Shown: positions 52,501-60,172 of the stretch, piece by piece
Numbering within the stretch: position 1 is the first letter of the stretch
How the letters are laid out: each line of letters begins with the position of its first letter
Assembly: GCA_037178625.1 (NCBI GenBank)
Contig: JAWZXG010000041.1
Location: 1-64,000 of the forward strand
Source: Skeletonema tropicum
Lineage: Eukaryota; Bacillariophyta; Thalassiosirophyceae; Thalassiosirales; Thalassiosiraceae
Direction: 5' to 3'
Length of the DNA: 64,000 nt
Notes under the pieces: model-generated
The model's input: only the letters and a program-made list of their open reading frames with translations
Database searches by the model: none
Told to the model about the DNA's origin: nothing
Made by a program: the position numbers and the translations under genes

Positions 52501-52754
52501 CTGGACTTACTCGCAAGTTGAATGGTGATAGAGATGTTATTACACTTGTTGGAGCACATTACTTTTATGTGCTTAATGGGAAGAAAATAAAAATCCCCCA
52601 TTGCCCAACTAAGCCATTGTCGGTGAAGTCCGACCACATCCCATATTATGGAAAGTTAATTAGCTCTTTTGGTAGTGGTGGTTCAACAAAGTACAGAAAG
52701 AGGAAGAAAAAGAAGAACATGAAGAAGAAGGGATCTTCTATGACCATTTTGTAG
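46599..52754 (+). CDS. 2051-aa transposon protein: N-terminal Ulp1-like protease, C-terminal papain-like protease
   Basis: Single intact exon from ATG 46599. Residues about 150-280 form a Ulp1/C48 cysteine protease: His185 (GGDHFVGAIV), Asp202 (ATFDHYG), Gln248 and Cys254 (PEQMDSISCGIF). Residues about 700-1050 are low-complexity, rich in Lys, Glu and Ser with tandem NGSNEDKASP repeats. A long region of unknown fold (about 1060-1780) follows. The C-terminus shows a second cysteine-protease-like triad: Cys1852 (NHCVAGGIANW), His1945 (QTHSLVV) and Asp1956 (VYDLQDN), then a Lys-rich tail. Ulp1-like ORFs are known passengers of CACTA, Mutator and KDZ transposons; the role in transposition is unproven. 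Two protease folds in one protein is unusual. Confidence 0.75.
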   Translation: MSSTKEGSAAASLQEAIKEALRPYLAPLTQEERSKVKSYELDESLYPFKKIDKDKKLQTVYQIEKFAVPCKQSGTPFLKSSYGCSFSDYYRVVSEVFLSDPSLHFLYKHILHQIDEKLREGIWFCNNVCTAHLTDRGNTQFSENGLGFAAANENDNTYNAFFGKGTTSLLELKRILFPFHFGGDHFVGAIVYPSDNRIATFDHYGPDRISNKRVFKLLSSMLNHALRREGRLENHPGWIHESLTVPEQMDSISCGIFQVINGIILTLSDDLATAKHLLVDQHQIIKYIRPKLAANILNLFRLTMTPDDLKRHFNQINKSRGGKLSKNPSAKQGQQKANPKQQTSLKKQPAANNKTANNQPPTKMRGKGMSSLLQDALASDLFQFPTIAENDFLSKLLKTEKALVFPTLHRGTPNEVIAKCFNHHDRRNKSKVQQQVQKFQTQFGEYLLHFNRLCIQVLCLQDMANSGFWSELSFAGGEAFLPVFAQYICDTLTHMKRACLILDNGRPIVENDKRKICHCIEWILDENRCREEFRHSYSHISIPVLIKEPPDGKWWLTMYGWSTQMYDTICTIRGILETMEKNLPSNMMAQTDSNCLVVKFKLAGVTKTLSRPIDGFGRNDDEYTSSNCSLPLVLQHQSYRFHQFKILLDSCRTTKTAVPDILFQELQTLFKVVEHHDQKKKSRTINLTESDDEDGVVDYNKDYSFLADDLDEGNSEEVAEKKKDDLKNPPSGMGEKEAACNSDSTSKKKKKKEESNVGNAGKDDALVEQFWLDEICETNGKEIDKKAGPKMTATPTLLGGEKVEKRLSDGNGSNEDKASPSNGSNEDKASPMKGGINHENVMAPPMALSGGEKAEKRQSDGNGSNEGDEASPGWEDAKKKKEEEEESKAVLKEGNNDSLSMKKENESSSKEKGESKDLKVGKAMESKASPKMTSGSKKRQNEGESSPMKKRNLVMAWGALGSGHIKCQFLEKKKGINAKGKHGSTSNRGAKRKSDSASVKDKDISFTRSGKKVLIEMKPTVIQAETKPSALDDMIETGYFQGEASKESKQQKIIALPKRDHNESDEICVYSNIENPCNLLKKVVNKSAILRDDSSIFKNIYFYDANEFNIPDGDNIEVVHHINKNKSTAKVMVRVTFPMHEEHDLIRTLQSQLEPNQYRAMLNMTKGNREDDLVLIAFVTMYDNHQSLNHAKTVEQLIFHSFILMTKPTSIGDDVMKINYAWTSDAYGGATLDRLMQIGCVVFWKGPRPLTVDAPKDGKYLISTPLKWKMCRETVFDIMVRLYGYRDSPNPNAKYLSIAKSKTNEMATDMIGYIRRLLKQEGAAPLAGTVKIPLAAFTHYLSQRGQYITELGAQLFQYTDILAKRCSDDNWAFVLHCNCCNSAMNSWLDYYDLISLGTRIIMVHMFDNGVCDGDFLKQCNMDENWAPLGKVKMEKPDSLQILPCQPTDYWKPAMKRMELFDAGKVDNGYYTNELQKRHTNAIALSSALLPTDVSGENVSSYPLVSALSNLIRGQLFGQETSQNKILDGSSNIQIIDKMMAIKNSRPVQVQLTDIHVDPISSLEPDPSWQNVKEQVGLEQVGSGTQDIARYNGELPVELGTLETDNPTVSAYEIRDGRGDGVLHMLSYYYAKSIICIDKGSSCKGVEEKLTNSKIKLPPELKKFMAKFTPTSTFLVVLTDCAQKSNPARAKSTPLGALTDPLIHKLTWYIPSHFFLTMFPKNVIDDLYAGRIHHIFINKETRDKFQNPVLQSLKHEIRQIKLHSQYPNCIYEVLLAGGMKNKRIYINAKDKEDYMKNISEPWLSEKLSSLCNVSGSFGVTIGAGRKAGTKTAACRSENPTNFWCDPRNKNNHCVAGGIANWLFAAGCHSEASAMRTWAESKNVFTSDEGESVKEAFLYMEQHLPIQIAKINFFKNSLTLEDTVSLFRSFPAPCNLLFSCLSSHQTHSLVVSEKIVYDLQDNCPYELTLSGLTRKLNGDRDVITLVGAHYFYVLNGKKIKIPHCPTKPLSVKSDHIPYYGKLISSFGSGGSTKYRKRKKKKNMKKKGSSMTIL
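49020..49092 (+). repeat. In-frame 33-bp tandem repeat
   Basis: Two perfect neighbouring copies encode NGSNEDKASPS/M, with a third degenerate copy (NGSNEGDEASP) near 49182-49215. Length is a multiple of three, so the frame of the 2051-aa protein is kept. Confidence 0.75.
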
Positions 52755-52817
52755 CCAGCACCTTATAATATTGCACTGGTACTAGTCTGAACTGAAATAA
52801 ATAATTTATGTTCCTAC

Positions 52818-53363
52818 CTACTCTAGAAATTCCTCACTCTTCTGACTGAATCCACATGGACCAGGAATAGAATCTGGTTTAAGCTTGTAGTCAAGATAAA
52901 AGGCCCAATACCTTGCAGGGATTGATGCAAAGAATGACACTCCTGTTGTAGGTTGTCCATGATCTTTGAAAACATACAAAGGATTTACAATGCGGGAGAC
53001 AGGAAGAATGAAAGTGCAACTATCCAAATCACCAAGTTGAATTGGTACAATGAATTCCTTCTCTAGACTTGCCCAGTCAAGAAAGGTTTGAGGAGTTCGG
53101 ACAACAACATACATGGTACGATCCATTAGTCTCTGGTTACTAGTGGTGTCAGCCCCATGTGCATGCAACAGCATTGGTGTAGGCAAGCCAGGTGTTTCAA
53201 ACCGAAAGAAGCCATGTATTCTTGCAGGGCAAACAAAATCCCATACATTCAAACGCTCATCATCAGTCTCACTACCAAGAAAAGTGAGCGTGCCCTTGTG
53301 CCAATAGAAGATGTAAGTTATGCAGGACTGATGCAGTGCGCTTTTTTTTGAATCCATCACCAA
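52818..53363 (-). pseudogene. C-terminal part of element G transposase in shifted frame
   Basis: This frame overlaps the end of the main transposase ORF and is +1 relative to it. Reading on, it gives a well-behaved sequence (NVWDFVCPARIHGFF, RYWAFYLDYKLKP) with the Trp/aromatic-rich look of TNP2/Plavaka C-termini. The switch lies near a run of eight A's (complement at about 53344-53351). It may be a frameshift mutation, a programmed shift or part of a separately spliced exon. The expected stretch with the last catalytic Glu seems to be missing between the two frames. Confidence 0.5.
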
Positions 53364-55137
53364 AGGCAGTAAGCATGGCTGGGGCTATACCAGAGCAAAT
53401 GGCATGCATTGTTTCTGGTGGCGTTGACCTATAGATAGTGTTGATAGGGTCGCCTGTTGGTATCTTGTCAAATGCATTCACAATATTGTGTTTTGAGGCA
53501 GCTTTCAATGCTTCCACATTGTTGTTATTTTTCATTCGATCAATGCCTGATTTGAGTATCATTGTGCATGTTGATGCTGGATCTACGAAACTCTCTTTGG
53601 AACAACTGCAGTCGCGATATGGACACTGTGCAAATGCACTGTTGTAACTGCCCAGCAAACTATTATTACCAGCAGTATCTCCAACAACAACATGGATCCA
53701 AACTTTCAGTTTGACATCTCTCCCCATGACTTGCATTGGGATACCCCCCCTATCATTGACCTCTTGTAGCTGACGAAGAGCAGTGTATAAGCAGCTGTGT
53801 TCATCTTGACATTTCAGTGCCGATGTTGTGTCCTGTTGAATGGACCCATCAGAGGACTTGGTTGTACCATAATCCAAATTTGGTATGTATGCAAGGATGT
53901 CCCAGAACTTACTCTTTGATCGAGCTGTCTTGTTGAATAGGGTTAGAGTGAACATGATCGGTGACACGCACAGACTGCCATGGCGATCAGAGTGAGACTT
54001 GTCATAAAACACAACCAGCCCACAAGGAAAGAGGTTGTCCTTTCCAGCACAGTAATGGTCAACAGCTGGTTTCCAACGCTGTCCTGTGTGTATTTCATCA
54101 TAGTATGCAATTTCATCTTTGGCCGACACACTACTAGTACCAGAGTATATATCATAATCTGCAGCAAAGTTTGTCTTTTGCATCAACATAGGATTACAAA
54201 GCATCTTGGAAAGAACTGCTTGGATATCAAACACCGGAACCTTGACAGTTGGTAAGGTCATTGTTGCCACTGGCACCTCCACGAGCTTTGGTTGGAGCTG
54301 GGTGTAGTTGAAAGTTTTTTCACATGTAGTTTGCAGAGTGTGTCTGCTTGGAAGTCGCTGTTTGAAATCATACCCAGTGTTGGCAAGATCACCAATGAAG
54401 CGAACTATATCATCATACAGGGAGAGATCAGACGTATGACTACCCAACACATGCATGAGTTGTAGTCCAGCTGCTGCTGAGTGGGAGACTTTCCCACTGA
54501 ATTTGACGTTTCCCTTGGATTGATATTCACCATCAATGGGAAAGATAGGTTCAGGAGTAGGATCACTCTGGGGGAAGGTGTAGTTTTCATATTCTGCTTG
54601 TTGATCATTGGCATTCTTGGCAATTTCATCAATCACTTGATGATCGGGACTGTCACACAATGTGGTGTTGGATAGCATATGGGCATCTTCTCCCCAGTTC
54701 ATATCATTGTCATTGGTTTGACTGTTTGTGGCATCGGCATGATCATTTGTTGTATTTGAGTTAGGATTCTTCATGCTGCTAAGATGAGATGCATACCATA
54801 AAGCATGCTGTTCCTGACGTCCTTCAGCCAGGCTTTCCTCCAATTCTGGTTTTTGACTAACAATGATGTTTCGTTGCTGCCTCAGTGAGAGACCACCTAC
54901 ACCCTGTTCTTGCAGTGCTACGGGAATATTGTTGATGTTGTTGAATGTGCCTGTGATTGAATGCCGTCCATGGTGTACATGAAGGGCTGAGGTTCTTTTT
55001 TGGTTATAAAGACAGGCAGTAGCATGCCTCCCATATGCTCTAGGTGTTGCGAAGATAACACCACAAGCACATTGCCGCCCTGTCTGCTTCTGCCCTGTCT
55101 GCTTCCGCTTCGTTGGTGGCATTGTTGATGTCCTCAT
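53272..55137 (-). CDS. TNP2/Plavaka-like DDE transposase of element G
   Basis: I choose ATG 55137; the frame extends upstream only to a TTG. The N-terminus has a C2H2-type finger (CACGVIFATPRAYGRHATAC). The RNase H-fold core contains WIHVVVGDTAGNNSLLG, whose Asp matches the first catalytic position of the GDN.G.NS.LG family block, followed by a Cys cluster (CPYRDCSC) of the inserted zinc ribbon. The block PETMHAICSGI aligns with the usual PD.MHD..EG, so the acidic residue there is Glu and the second Asp is replaced. The ORF ends soon after (AHFSW) and continues in another frame. It would cut and paste the element through its TIRs, but this copy may be inactive. Confidence 0.65.
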   Translation of the reverse strand: MRTSTMPPTKRKQTGQKQTGRQCACGVIFATPRAYGRHATACLYNQKRTSALHVHHGRHSITGTFNNINNIPVALQEQGVGGLSLRQQRNIIVSQKPELEESLAEGRQEQHALWYASHLSSMKNPNSNTTNDHADATNSQTNDNDMNWGEDAHMLSNTTLCDSPDHQVIDEIAKNANDQQAEYENYTFPQSDPTPEPIFPIDGEYQSKGNVKFSGKVSHSAAAGLQLMHVLGSHTSDLSLYDDIVRFIGDLANTGYDFKQRLPSRHTLQTTCEKTFNYTQLQPKLVEVPVATMTLPTVKVPVFDIQAVLSKMLCNPMLMQKTNFAADYDIYSGTSSVSAKDEIAYYDEIHTGQRWKPAVDHYCAGKDNLFPCGLVVFYDKSHSDRHGSLCVSPIMFTLTLFNKTARSKSKFWDILAYIPNLDYGTTKSSDGSIQQDTTSALKCQDEHSCLYTALRQLQEVNDRGGIPMQVMGRDVKLKVWIHVVVGDTAGNNSLLGSYNSAFAQCPYRDCSCSKESFVDPASTCTMILKSGIDRMKNNNNVEALKAASKHNIVNAFDKIPTGDPINTIYRSTPPETMHAICSGIAPAMLTAFGDGFKKKRTASVLHNLHLLLAQGHAHFSW

Positions 55138-55381
55138 GTTATGGTAAGTATCAAAATTAGGAGTAGGAGGAGTCAGAGGGAAAGTGGAAAGCGTTGAAAG
55201 ACCCCCCAAGGAAGTTCGACACTGGGTATCAATTCCAACGTTGTTTTAAAAATTATCAGAAAGAGAAACAGAAAACATTGTAGAAGAATTCAAAAACGAC
55301 CAATGCCATCTGAAACTGAAAATAACGAACTAATGACATAACATAAACATAAACAGCGTTCATAAATTCAACACCTTAACA
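55138..55381. promoter_or_regulatory. Divergent promoter region of element G
   Basis: 244 bp between the transposase (minus) and the 460-aa gene (plus). No motif stands out. Confidence 0.4.
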
Positions 55382-56873
55382 ATGTATCTTGTGCAAACAG
55401 TGAAAAAGATAGTGTCCCCAACAAAGAAAGCTGAAGGCAACACGATGTTTAGAAGTTCAAGGGTAAGTAATGATGGCAGCGGCAAGCGTGCTAATGAAGG
55501 TGTTGGAGGACGGTTGTCTGGTGGTCAAGATATTCAACATAACAACCATAATGATGGTAATGGCAATATAGGATACAAGACCAGTGAACTCAATGCAATG
55601 AAGGAGATGATGGAGTGGTATAAGGGGAGAAGTGAAGAAAATGCAGCTGAGGTTGCACGACTGCAGCTGCAGTTAGAGAGAAGGCAGTCTGGCCAAGGCG
55701 GAGTAGGGAAAAATAAACAACTCTTATGGGCAACGGCAGCAGAGGATGTGAGTAATGTCGTTGCACTCAAGGAAAGTACAGCTCAAATGATTTGGCCACA
55801 GAATAAGTTCTTGAACTTTACTGGAAGGTGGATGCAATATGATACAGACAATCCCCATCCATTTGCAGCATTTGTCATGAAGCAGGTGGTTATTCCAGAC
55901 TCGTTTGTGGGAAGCACAAATGATTACTTTAGGAACGTGGCACTGCCAAAAGTTGGGGCAAAGTTGAGTACTTTGAGAGGTAACTGTATTGGGAGGTGTG
56001 GCAAGGCATTTAAAGGTAAGTAGTCTGTGTATCCTTGTTGATTCTGGATCATAATACAAACTAACATACATCATTGTGACTGCCCCATCTCGGGGGTGCA
56101 CATTCGTTCTATCATCTGTAACAGACCTCCACAACACTCGCAGGAGCTTCGAGGGTGCTGGCAAAGAGTTTGAGACATTTTTGTCTTACAGCGATCATGA
56201 TTGGGTCAACGTAGCTCAAGATCACATGGCACTGAATCAGCTGCACAATCTAATTTATTACTATGGGTCGGAAGTATATGGTAGGAACGAAGTCAAGGCA
56301 TGGCTGAAGGCAAATCAAGATAAATCTGTGCTCGACCATCTGACTGCCAGCGATCTTGCATTTACTGTACTGGTGTATGAGAACTATCATCCCAGATGGA
56401 TCAAGGAAATCGAAACTGCAAGAGAGGAGGAACAGAAGAGAAATGACACTCTTGATGTTGCTGAGAAGGAGGAGGAGGAGCCTGCTGCTGTAGGACAAAA
56501 GAGGAAGAAGAAGAGATCATCTGCCGGGCCCAAGTTGAAGTATTCAAAGGGTGCTAATGTCAAGAACAAATACCTCCAGTCGGGTTGGACCAAGGAAGGG
56601 ATTCGTCACTTTAAAGCCCTCCAAGAATCTTTTGACAAGCTTATGAAAGATGAGAAAGCATGGCAGGTTTGCAAAGAGACATGGGATGACTTCATCTCCA
56701 ACATGAAGCAGTTCAGCGATAATTGCTGGGTTCCTCAGTATTTCAAACTAGATTTGGGTGATGATGATGAAGATAGCATTGCTGCTACAGATGAAGACAA
56801 GTTCGAGTTCATAGTGGCAGATGCTCTCGTGGGAATGGGTACACTTGAAGTGCCAGATATGAGCGGAGTATGA
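55382..56873 (+). CDS. 460-aa accessory protein of element G, two exons
   Basis: Exons 55382-56015 and 56125-56873 with a 109-bp GT-AG intron (GTAAGT, CTAAC branch-like site, phase 1). The N-terminus is basic, then a short coiled-coil candidate (EMMEWYKGRSEENAAEVARLQLQLERR). The centre is folded-looking (WPQNKFLNFTGRWMQYD). A Lys/Glu linker (GQKRKKKRSSAGPKLK) is followed by an acidic C-terminus (DDDEDSIAATDEDK). I do not recognise it. In CACTA elements a second, DNA-binding protein (TNPA) coats subterminal repeats; this protein could play that part for the ATTCTGAT repeats, but that is inference from position only. Confidence 0.6.
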
Positions 56874-57323
56874 GCGGAGTTATCAGTGGTTGAATCATCA
56901 TTGCATATTGAATTTAATGTAATAAATCATGTTTGTGTTATTTGATTTGATTCACCACAATAAATACTTCGATGCTTGAATTACAAATCCTAAAATATGC
57001 TTATAAATTTGATCGGGATCAGAATCAAATTGTGACAAAATAAGTGTGTCAAAATTTAAATTCTGGAATCAGTCACAAAATTCTGATTTACAAAATTTTA
57101 ATTCTGATGCATGATATGTTTATTTTGATGTTTAGAATTTGTGTCTGATGTGCGACATATTTATTTTGACACTCGGCCTTTTCTTACCAATGCAAGAAAT
57201 TAAAGATTTTGATACTAGAAATTCTTATTCTTTGACATCGGAATAATATCAGAATTTGAAGTTGACAAGAATTCTGATGAGCAAGATACAAAAACCCATA
57301 AAGGCATTATCCCACTTCAGAGG
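56874..57323. repeat. Right subterminal repeats and TIR of element G
   Basis: AT-rich, with many ATTCTGAT, ATCAGAAT and TTTTGATG/TTTTGACA variants between 57010 and 57285. Ends with ATTATCCCACTTCAGAGG at 57306-57323. No gene seen. Confidence 0.7.
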
Positions 57324-57737
57324 TATTATTGGGAGAAGTCTCCGCCATTTTCGGCTTCGTCTACTACACGTTGTTTATTCTTTATTTCTATCTACTAAGT
57401 GAGAGGTCGACGTGTCATGGTAGTGCTTCAACCTGTGGTGAAATAAAATCTTATCCCGCCAAAACAAGCAGATGGCTACTTCCGAGCAGATGGCTTCTCG
57501 TCGATGACGACATGAAATAACGTAAATCCCCATTCCCATAATTCCTAAATCCCATATTCCCGATAATGATGATAAAAAGGCAGCGTTCCAAATCCTAAGT
57601 TGTCACTCCCCAACCTGCATGATATCCATCATTTCTTCAGCCTACAATTCTTTCTCCCCATCTATCTTTTCCGTTTAATATCCCTAATATATCTCTCCCC
57701 AATTTCCTTTCCGATTCTTCTATCTCTCCCCAATTCT

Positions 57738-57803
57738 CTTCCCAGTTCCTAATCAATATCTCCCCATTCTTCTTCCCAGTTCCTAATCAATATCTCCCCA
57801 TTC
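57738..57803 (-). repeat. 34-bp tandem duplication at the end of the F ORF
   Basis: Two copies with period 34 (57738-57769 and 57772-57803) containing CCCAGTTCCTAATC and ATCTCCCCATTC. The stop codon of the ORF lies in the right copy. Probably a scar near the internal deletion. Confidence 0.75.
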
Positions 57804-59627
57804 ATTAACGTTCCCGTAAAGAGTATCCGAGAAAACCATTTCTTGGCGTCTCTTGATTTCAAGTAAAACAGTCTCGTTGCGACTCTTCATCACGAAATTG
57901 GGTCCCATCTTGTGAGTAATGGAAGGACATTCTCCATCAAACAAACTAGGATTCCAAGGTGTCGACTGAGTCATTTCAATCCACGGTAGATCATTCAAAT
58001 CATTCTCCGTAGGATACGTCATCTCAATAAAAGGTAATCCATCCTTGAAGGTGATAGGAATGGTGTAATTTCCGTCTCTCGTAGAAGTGACGATCTTCTG
58101 GGTTCCACCAATCTCTAAAGGCAAATCTCCAACTTCACATCCTGCACATGTCAACTGGATCTTGGAATGAATAGTAGGTCCGTCATAACAAATTTCACCA
58201 TATTCGTGAAAGACCAGAATGACGTGAGTTCCTTCACTCGTTGCAACCTTTGCAGCGAATGATGCAATCTTGAGTTGAAGGATCTTGTTTCCTCCACAAC
58301 CAGTAACATTAATCCGCCTAGGAGGGTCAGCATACCAAAGACGTCTAAGATATTTGGGATTTCCCAATCCGGCATTCGCTCCTCCATCGACTAGTGCAAA
58401 TGAGTTTCTTGAATCTTCTAGATCTCCCACATTCTCAATCCGACTGATGTCACTTACTCTAACAGTGAAGACCATGTTCACACTGCGATTCTCTTCAGAT
58501 GAATTAGAAAAGACGTCTGGAAATTCGGCTTGTTGAAGTGCCGTTGCTACAGATATACTTCTCTGCTGGTCATCTCTCCTGATAGGTACTAGTTGGTTTG
58601 TTGATCTGTTTTGACGAGACATAAGTCTAGCCGGTACGAACGGATCCCTTGGAATTTGAGAAGCATTGCCTTGACCTTGCTGTGCGGCTGTTGAACGTGC
58701 ACGCATCGCTTGAATGTATCCCATATTGACCGAACGTTCACTAGTATTGGTATCTTCTGGAACAATATTAGATTCAGCAGTATTAGTGACACGGGCGTTT
58801 CGACTTGACAGTCCAGTTCCTGGAAGACGATGTTCTTCATTAGTAGTGGGTGGTGATCCCGGAAGAAGACTTGTGAGAATGTCTTCACGAGTATCAATTG
58901 GAATCTTCAACCAGAGTTGCTTGACTTCACGTGGTAGTTTCTCCCAGTTCTCCTTAGGCATCTGTCCGTGTCTACGAACTTCTCCAACATTGATGTAACG
59001 ATATGCCTCATCTATTGCATCAACGGCATCAAATGCATCTGACTCAACGGTAACGGAGTTTGCATTGATATCGGCGCTATAGACATCCATATCCCATAGT
59101 AGTCCTTCATCCTCGACGAATCCTCCATTGATCATACTCGCATTAATCTTCCTCCTCGAGTTTAACACTGATGTCTTGAATTCAGCGTCCAATTGTTGTG
59201 CTTGTCGATAATAAAAATCGATCTTGGCAGAAGCGGAACGAACAATCACTTGACTTCCAATAGCAGTATCCTCTTGAACATCCATTAACTTCTTAGTATC
59301 ACGTAGTTCCTTGATACTATCAATATATCTCTCGAAATAGATAAGTTCCTGATCTTCGGAAATATTCTGACTGGTCTTGCAGAAGTAATTGTGCTCAATG
59401 ACCCATCTCCTGAACGAATCGATAGCGGCGGCAAGTCCTTTGTGGTTTGCTGGAATCTTGCTACTGCAGATAAGTCCGAGTAGATACTTCGTCCTCGTTA
59501 TTGCTGCAATGTTGTCATCATAGTGACTGGAAAGATCTCTCCATACAGCTACTCCATCCATCTCCTTGGTGTGTCTCTTGACGATAGTTAGCCCCTCGTT
59601 CGTCTCCACAGACTCTTGTAGCGCCAT
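57783..59627 (-). CDS. Copia Gag-protease polyprotein of element F (pol lost)
   Basis: 614 aa from ATG 59627. Gag-like N-terminus (GVAVWRDLSSHYDDN, KYLLGLICSSKIP), helical middle, then an Asp protease with SFALVDGGANAGLG (Asp414). Its following block (HSKIQLTCAGCEVGD, DGNYTIPITFKDGLPFIEM) is clearly related to the protease region of A and B. It stops at NEWGDID just where integrase should begin. It could still make particles and be mobilised by a relative. The start codon is close to the H3 insertion, so its leader is broken. Confidence 0.8.
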   Translation of the reverse strand: MALQESVETNEGLTIVKRHTKEMDGVAVWRDLSSHYDDNIAAITRTKYLLGLICSSKIPANHKGLAAAIDSFRRWVIEHNYFCKTSQNISEDQELIYFERYIDSIKELRDTKKLMDVQEDTAIGSQVIVRSASAKIDFYYRQAQQLDAEFKTSVLNSRRKINASMINGGFVEDEGLLWDMDVYSADINANSVTVESDAFDAVDAIDEAYRYINVGEVRRHGQMPKENWEKLPREVKQLWLKIPIDTREDILTSLLPGSPPTTNEEHRLPGTGLSSRNARVTNTAESNIVPEDTNTSERSVNMGYIQAMRARSTAAQQGQGNASQIPRDPFVPARLMSRQNRSTNQLVPIRRDDQQRSISVATALQQAEFPDVFSNSSEENRSVNMVFTVRVSDISRIENVGDLEDSRNSFALVDGGANAGLGNPKYLRRLWYADPPRRINVTGCGGNKILQLKIASFAAKVATSEGTHVILVFHEYGEICYDGPTIHSKIQLTCAGCEVGDLPLEIGGTQKIVTSTRDGNYTIPITFKDGLPFIEMTYPTENDLNDLPWIEMTQSTPWNPSLFDGECPSITHKMGPNFVMKSRNETVLLEIKRRQEMVFSDTLYGNVNEWGDID

Positions 59628-60172
59628 GAACAGAAGAGTGTTCTTCTTCTTGTCGGCCCTCGGGGCCCCCGTTCATGGAGTGCAGAGCAGCGTAATAGGG
59701 GGCCGCAGGTGCCCTTCTATTACAGGTGGGAAAATTCATTATTTTTCACCCCCATTATTCTACAGAGTTATAGGTAGGAATCAGTACATGTGTTTTTTAG
59801 TGAGAAGGTTTACTTTAGGGACACGTAGAGTCCTCGGTAGAGACTACCGGCGTAGGATCTGTATGTGTTCCTATGTAGAAAGCAAGAAGTACCTGTTGAA
59901 AGCGAGAAATTGACTGTACTAGATGCGCTTTTTGAGCATCTAAATCGGTCTGTACGAGAAAGAAATACAGGTTTTACACGGGCGTTAGTCGATTTAGTTT
60001 TTGTCTTTCTTCGTCACGAGAAAATGTCTTTTTGTAAAACTGTGCTTGATATATCGAATCGTGCGCTTGCAGATGTTTTACTGATCACCAGATGCAGACG
60101 CTTAATTGAGTTGTTGTATTCTTTGTGTTGAGAAAGTGTCTGTTTTGTAAAACTGTGCAGTGATCAATTTTA

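Larger units (their letters stand above)
45457..57323. mobile_element. DNA transposon G, 11.9 kb, TNP2/Plavaka-like
   Basis: Imperfect 18-bp TIRs: CCCCTGAAGTGGGATTAT at the left, and CCTCTGAAGTGGGATAAT as the complement of the right end (16 of 18 match). They are flanked by TA on both sides (45455-45456 and 57324-57325), a possible 2-bp target duplication. Subterminal regions are full of ATTCTGAT motifs in both orientations. Inside are a transposase (minus) and two plus-strand genes. The superfamily call rests on the transposase block GDTAGNNSLLG. Confidence 0.75.
57326..59653 (-). mobile_element. Copia derivative F (gag-protease only), interrupted at both ends
   Basis: A minus-strand gag-protease ORF, then purine-rich sequence with the tract GGTTGGGGAG (57615-57606) followed by TGACAACTTAGG, which resembles the A/B junction GGGGAG|TGACAC. 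So the 3' LTR starts at 57605. It runs into element G at 57325 and probably continues left of 45457. Integrase, RT and RNase H are absent. H3 lies 26 bp upstream of the gag ATG. Confidence 0.65.
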
